From: DTPU01 sp963827855
GTDB lineage: Bacteria > Planctomycetota > Phycisphaerae > Sedimentisphaerales > Anaerobacaceae
Direction: 5' to 3'
NCBI GenBank assembly: GCA_963827855.1
Contig: CAWHBY010000001.1
Coordinates: forward strand, 1,116,001 to 1,180,000
Length of the DNA stretch: 64,000 nucleotides
Made by a program: the position numbers and the translations under genes. Numbering within the stretch: position 1 is the first letter of the stretch; each line of letters opens with the position of its first letter. A model generated the notes under the pieces. It was not told where the DNA came from. It saw nothing but the letters and a program-made list of their open reading frames with translations, and made no database searches. This document shows, in pieces, positions 1-7,258 of the stretch.

Positions 1-1695
1 CACTCCCTGGAGTACTGGAACAGCGGCCAGAATGTGCTGGGCCTGAGTGTCAGCAGCATTCATGACAAGCTCAAGGCCAACGCGGACTACCGGATGCGGT
101 TCGCAGATCTGGTCCACAGGTTCTTCTTCAACGGCGGAGCGATGACCTACGCGAGCACGGCCCGCCTGCATGCGGCTCGCATGGCAGAGCTGCATCACCT
201 GATCGTGGGTGAGTCCGCCCGGTGGGGCGACACGCGGTCCTCCTTCCCCCACACGAGGCAGGACTGGTTAGACTACCACAGTCACGTGCTGTCCGACTGG
301 ATCAAACCCCGCTCTGAGCAGGTGGTCTTGAATTGGCTCAAGACGGCGGGGCTGTATCCCAGCGTGGGGGCACCGGTCTTCAACGTCAACAACACGGTCC
401 AGCACGGCGGCCACGTGAAGTCGACCGACAGGCTGACCATGACCCTGCCCCAGGGGACAACGGGCAAGATCTACTACAGCCTGGATGGCACCGATCCGCG
501 GGTCCCGAGCGCGGGCAGCACGCCGTCGGCTCCCGAGATCACCCTCGTGGCCGGCAATGCGGCCAAGCGGGTCCTGGTACCGACTGCAGCGATCAATGAC
601 GCCTGGAAGGGCGGAGCGGTCTTCGACGACTCCGGTTGGACTGCCGTCACGGCTAGTCCAGGCGGTGTGGGCTTCGACACCAATCCCACGGGCGGCGGAG
701 ACTACAGGCCCTACGTCAGTCTCGACCTGGATAGCTCCATGCGCAGCAAGAATGGCTCCTGCTACATCCGCATCCCGTTTACGGTCGATGCAGCGGATGT
801 GGCCAGCCTCGGTTCACTGACCTTGAAGATGCTGTACGACGATGGATTCGTGGCGTACCTGAACGGCGTGGAGCTGCACCGGGCCACCTTCACCGGTACG
901 CCTGCCTGGAATTCGATGGCCAGCACCAGCCACGCGGGTCTGACCTTGACGACATTTGACGTGTCCGGCCTCCTGGGCGAGATACGTGCGGGCAGCAACA
1001 TCCTGGCCATCCAGGGCATGAATTCGTCGAAGGCCAGTGACGACCTGTTGATCCTGGCCGAGCTCGTGACGACCAAGGCGACCAGCCCCGGTACCTCAAA
1101 CCTGCCGCCTGGGGTGCTGGAGTACAAGGGCGCCCTGACCCTCAGTCGCAGCGCGACCCTCAAGGCCAGGACCCAGAGCGGCAGCACCTGGAGCGCCCTG
1201 AACGAGGCGGTGTATGGCGTGGGGCCTGTGGCAGCCGGGCTTCGCATCAGCGAGATCATGTACCATCCTGCAGATCCCAACACGGAGTTCATCGAGCTGA
1301 CCAACGTCGCGCCTGAGGCCGTCAACCTGAGCCTGGTGCGGTTCGCCAAGGGGATCGACTTCACTTTCGGCGACGTCGTGCTGCAGCCCGGTGCCGCGGT
1401 GGTGATCGCCAAGGACCGTGACGTCTTCACGGCCAAGTACGGGCAGGGGCCCATAGTGGCCGGGATCTACACGGGCAGCCTGGACAACGCAGGCGAGCGG
1501 ATCAGGCTGGAGGATGCGGCTGGCACGCTGATCGCGGACTTTGAGTACAAGGACGGGTGGTACAAGACCACGGATGGCCAGGGGTATTCGCTGGTGGTCA
1601 AGACACCTGAGACGGCCGACCCGGGGGCGTTGTCGGACAAGGCCTCCTGGCGGGCCAGTTCAGCCATTGGGGGATCGCCGGGCCTCGCGGAGTAG
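1..1695 (+). CDS. CotH-like/lamin-tail secreted protein, 3' part (5' end outside window)
   Basis: The frame is open from base 1, so the gene begins before the window. The first residues (HSLEYWNSGQN) align with the segment after the WDAEHALE motif of the neighbouring paralogue at 2802-4349, which places them at the end of a CotH-kinase-like domain. In order follow a chitobiase-type C-terminal domain (LPQGTTGKIYYSLDGTDPR, about nt 400-500), a jelly-roll-like domain (SGWTAV..GGVGFDT..YDDGFVAYLNG..NILAIQGMN, about nt 600-1080) and a lamin-tail domain (ISEIMYHP..TEFIELTN, about nt 1240-1690). CotH proteins are protein kinases in spore coats and in secreted bacterial proteins; the activity here is not established. 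It probably acts extracellularly. Confident as a real gene; function is only a family guess. Confidence 0.85.
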   Translation, partial: HSLEYWNSGQNVLGLSVSSIHDKLKANADYRMRFADLVHRFFFNGGAMTYASTARLHAARMAELHHLIVGESARWGDTRSSFPHTRQDWLDYHSHVLSDWIKPRSEQVVLNWLKTAGLYPSVGAPVFNVNNTVQHGGHVKSTDRLTMTLPQGTTGKIYYSLDGTDPRVPSAGSTPSAPEITLVAGNAAKRVLVPTAAINDAWKGGAVFDDSGWTAVTASPGGVGFDTNPTGGGDYRPYVSLDLDSSMRSKNGSCYIRIPFTVDAADVASLGSLTLKMLYDDGFVAYLNGVELHRATFTGTPAWNSMASTSHAGLTLTTFDVSGLLGEIRAGSNILAIQGMNSSKASDDLLILAELVTTKATSPGTSNLPPGVLEYKGALTLSRSATLKARTQSGSTWSALNEAVYGVGPVAAGLRISEIMYHPADPNTEFIELTNVAPEAVNLSLVRFAKGIDFTFGDVVLQPGAAVVIAKDRDVFTAKYGQGPIVAGIYTGSLDNAGERIRLEDAAGTLIADFEYKDGWYKTTDGQGYSLVVKTPETADPGALSDKASWRASSAIGGSPGLAE

Positions 1696-1724
1696 GCTGC
1701 AGGCCGCCGCCGGCAGCCTGAATG

Positions 1725-1765
1725 GGCGAAACGGCGAATGGGGGAATGGGCGAAACCGCCGAAGG
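1725..1765. repeat. 8-bp-period intergenic array, GGCGAA type
   Basis: About five consecutive octamers of the form tgggcgaa / acggcgaa / tgggggaa lie between two genes. The same unit recurs near 6494-6540 and 24497-24535. Confidence 0.7.
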
Positions 1766-1767
1766 TC

Positions 1768-1790
1768 GTAGGATGGGCTTTAGCCCATGC
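1768..1790. repeat. 23-bp palindromic intergenic repeat, copy 1
   Basis: Contains the hairpin ATGGGC-TTTA-GCCCAT and is identical over 23 bases to 5552-5574. Both copies lie just upstream of genes. It resembles REP-like intergenic palindromes. Confidence 0.75.
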
Positions 1791-1824
1791 TGTCGCCAAG
1801 AGCTGAAGAAAGAAGGACATTGCC

Positions 1825-2385
1825 TTGAAGAAACGTCGGATTGCGCGGCTGTTGGTTGCTGTGTCGATGTCACTGGCCTGCACGGCCCACGGCCAGGCCG
1901 TGTTGATCAACGAGGTCATGGCGTTGAACGGCCGCACGACCGTGACTGGCTCCGGCGGCTATGGCGACTGGATCGAGCTCCGCAATCCCGGCATCCGCAG
2001 CATCGAAGTCGGAGGCATGTACCTGACCGATGACCTGGCCGACCCTAGGAAGTGGCAGATCCCCGCGGGCCAGACCATCCGCGCAGGTACCGATGGCTAC
2101 CTGGTCATCTGTGCAGATCAGCAGACAACGGGCTCTGCCTTGCATGCCAATTTCGAGCTGAGCTCCGAGGGAGACGCCGTGGCCCTTTTCGACAGGGACG
2201 GGACGACGCTGATCGACAAGGTCACGTTCGGCAGGCAGAGGGCGGACATCTCCTATGGCCGGGACCCCGCAGCCGGCAACGAGTGGAGATTCCTGGGTGT
2301 GCCGACCCCAGGCAAGGCCAACACCGGCGCAGTTTGCAGGCCAGGTCGCAGACCTGCGGTTCAGCCATCTGCGGGGCTTCTATGA
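1825..2385 (+). CDS. CotH-like secreted protein, N-terminal piece of a frameshifted gene
   Basis: Starts at TTG with an AGAAGGA ribosome binding site; the same leader-plus-TTG arrangement occurs at 10486. A signal peptide (MKKRRIARLLVAVSMSLACTA) precedes a lamin-tail domain (VLINEVMALNGRT..YGDWIELRNPG..MYLTDDLADPRKWQIPAG). The useful reading frame ends near 2325, where one C appears to be missing; the last roughly 20 codons to 2385 are out-of-frame sequence. The protein continues in the next three entries, which together span 1825-5406 and give a product of the same architecture as the gene at 1-1695. The gene may be genuinely broken or the frameshifts may be assembly errors. Confidence 0.75.
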   Translation: MKKRRIARLLVAVSMSLACTAHGQAVLINEVMALNGRTTVTGSGGYGDWIELRNPGIRSIEVGGMYLTDDLADPRKWQIPAGQTIRAGTDGYLVICADQQTTGSALHANFELSSEGDAVALFDRDGTTLIDKVTFGRQRADISYGRDPAAGNEWRFLGVPTPGKANTGAVCRPGRRPAVQPSAGLL

Positions 2386-2752
2386 CGCATCCATCTTCCT
2401 GGAGATCACCACAGACACACCCGGCGCCACGATCTGGTATACGACCGACGGCAGTCTCCCGTGTGACACGGTAGAGCACGTCTCCAGCACTGCCAAGGCC
2501 TACACCGGGCCGATCCCGATCACAGGCCAGACCTGTCTGCGGGCTGTAGGCTACAAGGCAGGTTGGCTGGTCACGCCCAGCCAGACCCACACCTACATCT
2601 TCCTGGAAGACGTGCGGCGACAGGCCACGAATCAGACGACAGGGCGCAGGTGGTGCCCGCGGGCTACCCGGCGACCTGGGGACTCGATTCGCAGATCACG
2701 AAGAAGGTCATTGCGGGTGACTACCAGGTCGACCCGGATGTCGTGGCGCAGA
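2326..2752 (+). pseudogene. Middle segment of the frameshifted CotH-like gene (two further shifts)
   Basis: Conserved sequence continues in frame 2 from about 2326 to 2640 (FAGQVADLRFSHLRGFYDA..TPGATIWYTTDGSLP..TCLRAVGYKAGW, a chitobiase-type domain). It then moves to frame 1 (VVPAGYPATWG..YQVDPDVVAQ) and leaves it near 2751. Each change is explained by one missing base in or next to a G run (near 2644 and 2751). Conservation of protein sequence across each break shows a single ancestral frame. Confidence 0.7.
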
Positions 2753-2801
2753 CGGCAAGGACAAGTTCAGCGGGCTCTACACGCGCACATTCGTCGACGA
2801 C

Positions 2802-4349
2802 ATGAAGGCCGTGCCCACAATCTCGGTAGTCACGGACCGCGACGGGTTCTTCGGCGAGCAGACCGGCATCTACCTGAATATGGCTCTGAACCGCCTGGGC
2901 ACCGAACGTGCGTGCTCCCTGGAGTGGATTGAGCCCAATGGAGCGCCCGGATTCCAGATCAACTGCGCGATCGCCATGCAGGGAGGCGCGGGCTCCGGAG
3001 GAGGGACGAGCCTTCAGCGGTGGAAGATCCTCAAGCTCTCGATGCGCCCACGATTCAAGACCCTGCTCGACGACGGCACGCCCACGGGCGGACCTTCCGG
3101 ACTGGACTATCGGGTGTTTTCCGATTCAGCCGTCACCCACTACGACACGTTTGTGCTGGACTCCCTGCTGGCCAACACGTGGAACCACAGTGGCCAGCAC
3201 AACACGCCGAACTACCTGGAGGACCAGTTCACCTCTGATCTGCACAACGCCATGGGAGGCCAGTCGCCACGCGGCCTCTTTGCCCACGTGTACATCAACG
3301 GGCTGTATTGGGGCATGTACAACGTGCACGATCGGCCGGATCACTCCTGGGCCGCAGAGGTGTATGGGGGCGATAAGGAAGAGTACGACGTGGTCAAGCA
3401 CACTGCAAGCAACGTTGTCAACAGTGCCACAGGCGTAGACGGCGAGGTCACGGCCCGCTTCAATGTGATGCTCGCTGCAGCCAGTGCCGTGGCAGCGGAC
3501 CCGGTCAGCGCCACCCAGTACGAGACCCTGTGCAGCGAGTTGGACGTGGACAACTTCATCACCGAGCTGCTGGCCCACTGGTTCGCCCTGAACTCAGACT
3601 GGCCTGCCAAGAACTGGTATGCCACACACCGCAATACGTTGGATGGCAAGTGGCGATTTCACGTGTGGGACGCGGAGCACGCCCTCGAATCCTGGCTGAT
3701 GAACCAGAACGTCTTCGGCCAGAGTGAATGCGGTCTCCACGACAAGCTCAAGGCGAGCGCCGAGTACCGCATGCGTTTTGCAGATCTCGTGCACAGGTTC
3801 TTCTTCAACGGAGGCATGCTCTCGTATCCGGCCGTGGCGGACAAGTATCGTCTTCGGATCGCGGAGATCGACAGGGCCATCGTCGGCGAGTCCGCCCGAT
3901 GGGGTGACACGAGGGCCTCCACACCGCACACCAGACTGGAATGGGTGGCCAACGAGGACCGCATCCTTGCGGGTTTCTTCAAGCCCCGCGGCGAGGCTCT
4001 CCTGAAGTGGCTCAGGGATAACGGGCTTTACCCGAGCGTGGGCGCTCCGGTCTTCAACGTGAACAATGCCTACCGGTACGGCGGCCACGTGGCAGCGACC
4101 GATTCCCTCTCCATGGCCCTGCCCCAGGGCACGACCGGCAAGATCTACTACACCCTGGATGGGACAGACCCCCGGCAGTCTAGCCAGCCCTCGTCACCGC
4201 AGACGACCCTGACACTCGTGGCGGCCGGCGCCCTCAAGCGGGTCCTGGTCCCAATCGCCACGATCACCGGCAAATGGCAGGGCGGCGGGTCCTTCGATGA
4301 CTCGGGCTGGGGCCTTGTCAGCGGGGGGCGCAGGCGGCATCGGCTATGA
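2802..4349 (+). CDS. CotH-like domain segment of the frameshifted gene
   Basis: Conserved coding in this frame actually begins near 2752 (GKDKFSGLYTRTFVDDMK); 2802 is merely the first in-frame ATG. It carries the CotH-type domain (VPTISVVTDRDGFFG..IDPxG-like..QINCAIAMQGG; HVYINGLYWGMYNVHDRPD; SDWPAKNWYATH; KWRFHVWDAEHALE), then the HDKLKASAEYRMRFADLVHRFFFNGG segment shared with 1-1695, and a chitobiase-type domain. Where the giant protein at 10486 has a PHDLD motif, this one has WDAEH, so a catalytic acidic pair may differ. The frame fails at a run of six G (4323-4328); five G would restore it into the next entry. Confidence 0.8.
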   Translation: MKAVPTISVVTDRDGFFGEQTGIYLNMALNRLGTERACSLEWIEPNGAPGFQINCAIAMQGGAGSGGGTSLQRWKILKLSMRPRFKTLLDDGTPTGGPSGLDYRVFSDSAVTHYDTFVLDSLLANTWNHSGQHNTPNYLEDQFTSDLHNAMGGQSPRGLFAHVYINGLYWGMYNVHDRPDHSWAAEVYGGDKEEYDVVKHTASNVVNSATGVDGEVTARFNVMLAAASAVAADPVSATQYETLCSELDVDNFITELLAHWFALNSDWPAKNWYATHRNTLDGKWRFHVWDAEHALESWLMNQNVFGQSECGLHDKLKASAEYRMRFADLVHRFFFNGGMLSYPAVADKYRLRIAEIDRAIVGESARWGDTRASTPHTRLEWVANEDRILAGFFKPRGEALLKWLRDNGLYPSVGAPVFNVNNAYRYGGHVAATDSLSMALPQGTTGKIYYTLDGTDPRQSSQPSSPQTTLTLVAAGALKRVLVPIATITGKWQGGGSFDDSGWGLVSGGRRRHRL

Positions 4350-5406
4350 CAGGAATGGAGCTACGGGCGGCGACTACGGTGCCAGCATCAGCTACAACGC
4401 CGAGTCCAAGATGTATGGTCTCGCGATGCCCACCTCCTGCTACATCCGCATCCCGTTTACGCTCGGTGCCAGCGACCTCCAGGCCATCCAGTCGCTCACG
4501 CTGAAGATGCGATACGACGACGGCTTCGTGGCCTACCTGAACGGTACGGAGATCGCGAGGGCGGGCCTGGTTGGCGCGCCCAGCGCGAGCTCGGCGGCCA
4601 ATGGCAACCACGACGCGGGCACGAGCCCCACGTCCTACGAGATATCGGGGCTGATGGGTGAGCTGGTCGCAGGCGGCAACATCCTGGCCATCCAGGGACT
4701 CAACACCTCCGGCCTCGACCCTGACCTGCTGATCGTGGCGGAGCTGTCTGCCGGCAGGGCGAGCAGCGGCACAACCGGTGCGACGATGGCCTCAGGCGCG
4801 GTCGAGTACAAAGGACCGTTCACGTTACCCCACAGCTCGGTGGTCAGGGCCCGGACGTTCAGCAGTGGCACCTGGAGCGCACTCAACGAGGCGGTCTACG
4901 CGGTGGGGCCGGTGGCCGCCAACCTCCGCGTCAGCGAGATCCAGTACCACCCGCTGGAGGCGGCTGGTGAGAGCGACCCCAGTACAGAGTTCATCGAGCT
5001 GACCAGTGTCGCTGCCCAGGCCATCAACCTCAACCAGGTCCGCTTCACCAAAGGGATCGACTTCACCTTCGGCGACGTGACCCTGCAGCCCGGTGCCTGT
5101 GTGCTCGTGGTTCAGGACCTGGAAGCCTTCACCGCCGAGTACGGCCAAGGCATGGCCATTGCAGGCCAGTACGCAGGCAGCCTGGACAACGCGGGCGAGC
5201 GGATCAGGCTGGAAGACGCGGCAGGCCAGGTCATCGAGGACTTCGAGTACAAGGACGGTTGGTACAAGACCACGGATGGCGGCGGCTACTCCCTGGTCGT
5301 GAGAAGCCCTCGGACCGCAGATGCCAACACCCTCAGTGACAAGGCCCAGTGGCGTGCCAGCCTCGACCTCGGAGGCTCGCCCGGCCGGCTTGAGGCGGGG
5401 CAGTAG
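4297..5406 (+). CDS. Jelly-roll plus lamin-tail C-terminal segment of the frameshifted gene
   Basis: In-frame homology starts at about 4325 (GGAGGIGYDRNG). It has a jelly-roll-like domain (TSCYIRIPFTL..YDDGFVAYLNGTEIAR..NILAIQGLN) followed by a lamin-tail domain (LRVSEIQYHP..STEFIELTSV..FTKGIDFTFGDVTLQPGA) and the SDKAQWRASLDLGGSPG ending common to these proteins. It is closely similar to the 3' half of the gene at 1-1695, indicating tandem duplication. It would be translated only if the upstream frameshifts are errors or are bypassed. Confidence 0.75.
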   Translation: MTRAGALSAGGAGGIGYDRNGATGGDYGASISYNAESKMYGLAMPTSCYIRIPFTLGASDLQAIQSLTLKMRYDDGFVAYLNGTEIARAGLVGAPSASSAANGNHDAGTSPTSYEISGLMGELVAGGNILAIQGLNTSGLDPDLLIVAELSAGRASSGTTGATMASGAVEYKGPFTLPHSSVVRARTFSSGTWSALNEAVYAVGPVAANLRVSEIQYHPLEAAGESDPSTEFIELTSVAAQAINLNQVRFTKGIDFTFGDVTLQPGACVLVVQDLEAFTAEYGQGMAIAGQYAGSLDNAGERIRLEDAAGQVIEDFEYKDGWYKTTDGGGYSLVVRSPRTADANTLSDKAQWRASLDLGGSPGRLEAGQ

Positions 5407-5442
5407 ACTCGCCAGTCTGTGCGGGCGAGTCCCAATGGGCCA

Positions 5443-5537
5443 GAAGGTAGGAACGTAGGAAGGTGAGAAGGTGAGATCGACCGACGCACCATGGTGCCCT
5501 CCTACCTTCGTACCTTCTTCTCTTCATACCTTCCTGC
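5443..5537. repeat. Paired inverted 8-bp-period arrays (GAAGGTAG / CTACCTTC)
   Basis: A run of gaaggtag/gaaggtga octamers (5443-5475) is followed by a run of the complementary ctaccttc/gtaccttc octamers (5501-5537). The two arms could pair into a long imperfect hairpin. Related octamers occur at 6549-6605. Confidence 0.65.
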
Positions 5538-5551
5538 CCTTTACCACAGTT

Positions 5552-5574
5552 GTAGGATGGGCTTTAGCCCATGC
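5552..5574. repeat. 23-bp palindromic intergenic repeat, copy 2
   Basis: Identical to 1768-1790, including the ATGGGC-TTTA-GCCCAT hairpin. Confidence 0.75.
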
Positions 5575-5589
5575 GGTAGTAGAGACCAC

Positions 5590-5618
5590 GTGACATCCCC
5601 TCCACGCCTCGTTATAGT
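5590..5618 (+). promoter_or_regulatory. Candidate promoter of the first PAP2 gene
   Basis: GTGACA and TATAGT are separated by 17 bases, 54 bases upstream of the chosen start at 5672. Confidence 0.5.
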
Positions 5619-5671
5619 GTCCGCGATGGTCTGGCCGGGCCTGGTTGAGACGCAGCATAGGGGATGGCACC

Positions 5672-6478
5672 ATGGATCAGCACGGATGGAAGATCGCAGC
5701 CTTGGGGATGGTGCTGGTGGCGGGGTCAGGGTGCATGTCATCGTCCGAAGGCGACTGGGGCAAGGATGCGCTGTGGCCTGTGGAGGGTGGCCGGGTCTTT
5801 GAGGCGGCCCGGGATGCGGTGCTCGACCCCCAGACCTGGGTCCCTGCAGCCGGCGCACTCCTGATCGCCTGCATCGACGACGCGGATCACAAGGTGTCCC
5901 AGTGGGCCACAGACCACACGCCCGTCTTCGGCTCTGAGCAGAATGCGGAGAGGGCCAGCAACATACTCCTGGGGATCCTTGGCGCAGAGACCGCAGTCAC
6001 CGTCCTGGCCACCCCGAGCGGAGAAGCTCCACAATGGGCCGAGGCCAAGGCCAGGGGATCGCTCGTGGAGCTATCCGGCCTGGTTGTGACCGAGGGCGCA
6101 GTCATGGCGATCAAGGAGGCATCGGGCAGGGACCGGCCGGGTGGTGGCGAGGAGAAGAGCTTCCCTTCCAGCCACGCGGCTGTGGCGTTCTCCGCAGCCA
6201 CCCTGTCGAACCGCAACCTCGATTCCATCGACATGTCAGGGTTCACGCGGGGCGCACTGCAGGTGGGCAACGTGGGGCTTGCCAGCGGAGTGGCCTGGGC
6301 CAGGTTGGAGGGCAGGCATCACTATCCGTCCGATGTGCTTGCAGGCGCGGCCCTGGGGCATTTCATCACGGCCTTCATCCACGACGCCTTCATGAATCTG
6401 CCCAAAGACGGCTCCGTCGACGTGGCCATCACGCCCCTGGATCGCGGCGGGGCGGTGAGCCTGGGGTGGCGGTTCTAG
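5672..6478 (+). CDS. PAP2-family phosphatase lipoprotein
   Basis: A membrane-anchored member of the type 2 phosphatidic acid phosphatase family, whose members dephosphorylate lipid phosphates or undecaprenyl pyrophosphate. All three motifs are present: KEASGRDRP (motif 1), SFPSSHA (motif 2, with Ser in place of the usual Gly) and ARLEGRHHYPSDVLAG (motif 3, with His and Asp). An N-terminal hydrophobic segment ends in AGSGC, a lipobox-like site. I chose the ATG at 5672 because it is preceded by AGGGGA; an in-frame TTG lies at 5645. A close paralogue is at 9522, on the other side of the minus-strand beta-helix gene. The natural substrate cannot be told from sequence. Confidence 0.88.
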   Translation: MDQHGWKIAALGMVLVAGSGCMSSSEGDWGKDALWPVEGGRVFEAARDAVLDPQTWVPAAGALLIACIDDADHKVSQWATDHTPVFGSEQNAERASNILLGILGAETAVTVLATPSGEAPQWAEAKARGSLVELSGLVVTEGAVMAIKEASGRDRPGGGEEKSFPSSHAAVAFSAATLSNRNLDSIDMSGFTRGALQVGNVGLASGVAWARLEGRHHYPSDVLAGAALGHFITAFIHDAFMNLPKDGSVDVAITPLDRGGAVSLGWRF

Positions 6479-6493
6479 CCCAGGTCGGGTGTG

Positions 6494-6605
6494 AAGCGGC
6501 GAATGGCGAAATGGGGGAAACGGAGAATGGGCGAGCGAGTTCGCTTCTCTCACCTTCTCCCCTTCTCACCTTCCCACCTTCCTACCTTCTGATCTTCCTC
6601 CAATC
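6494..6605. repeat. Two adjoining 8-bp-period arrays
   Basis: GGCGAA-type octamers (about 6494-6535) are followed directly by TCTCACCT-type octamers (about 6549-6605). They fill the space between convergent genes. Confidence 0.65.
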
Positions 6606-6613
6606 CCCCGTCG

Positions 6614-7258
6614 CTACTCGCCTTCTTCTGGCGGGAAGAAGCTCGCGACCAGCTCCAGGTCCAGGACCAGGTCGCTGGAGGTGACTGAGGACTGGTGGAC
6701 CTCTGCTGCGATGACGTTATCGCCGGGGACCAGGGCGCCCAGAAGGTCGCTGGCTATCGGAATGGTCACATACGCCGCCTCTTCCGCCCCGTCGAGCGCT
6801 CGGTTGGCCAGGGTGGAATAGCCGACGAAGCCGCCCTCTGTCGAGCCTGTGTCGATATTTGTGCGCCCCACCTGCCTGCCGTTTAGATAGACCACTGCGC
6901 CGTCATCCCGCATGAGGCTCAGGGATAGGGTCCGTACGGCTGCAGGGTCTGCCACCTGAAAGTGTCGCCTGAAGTAGACTGTGCGTGTGCGGTCCGATGA
7001 TGAGCCCTGTTCCGCGGCGGTCAGGACGGTCTTCAGGGACACCGTAGCCCCTGTGGCGCCAATGCTGCCGAACCCGATAGGTGCGTTCTTGTTCTTCGCC
7101 CAGGAGGTCTCAGTGTAATCCAGGCCGCGCCAATTGCCGGCAGGTTCGCTGCGCAGGGCCTGGTGCATCCAGTCGCCTGCGCCCTTGGCGATGAGCACTT
7201 CGTCCGGCGGGGGGAGGAGTGGCCCTGTACTGCAGTGGGTCGCCCGTGATCTCTGCAC
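6614..7258 (-). CDS. C-terminal part of secreted beta-helix protein (after frameshift)
   Basis: Homologous coding starts at about 7208 on the minus strand (PPPDEVLIAKGAGDWMHQALRSEPAGNWRG). It contains a jelly-roll-like domain seen in other proteins here (TVYFRRHFQV..MRDDGAVVYLNGRQVGR..NVIAAEVHQSS) and ends in VASFFPPEEGE. It continues the protein of 7110-9302. A run of six G on the plus strand at 7209-7214 separates the two; five would join them cleanly as RATPPPPDEVLIAKG. Confidence 0.75.
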   Translation of the reverse strand: MQRSRATHCSTGPLLPPPDEVLIAKGAGDWMHQALRSEPAGNWRGLDYTETSWAKNKNAPIGFGSIGATGATVSLKTVLTAAEQGSSSDRTRTVYFRRHFQVADPAAVRTLSLSLMRDDGAVVYLNGRQVGRTNIDTGSTEGGFVGYSTLANRALDGAEEAAYVTIPIASDLLGALVPGDNVIAAEVHQSSVTSSDLVLDLELVASFFPPEEGE

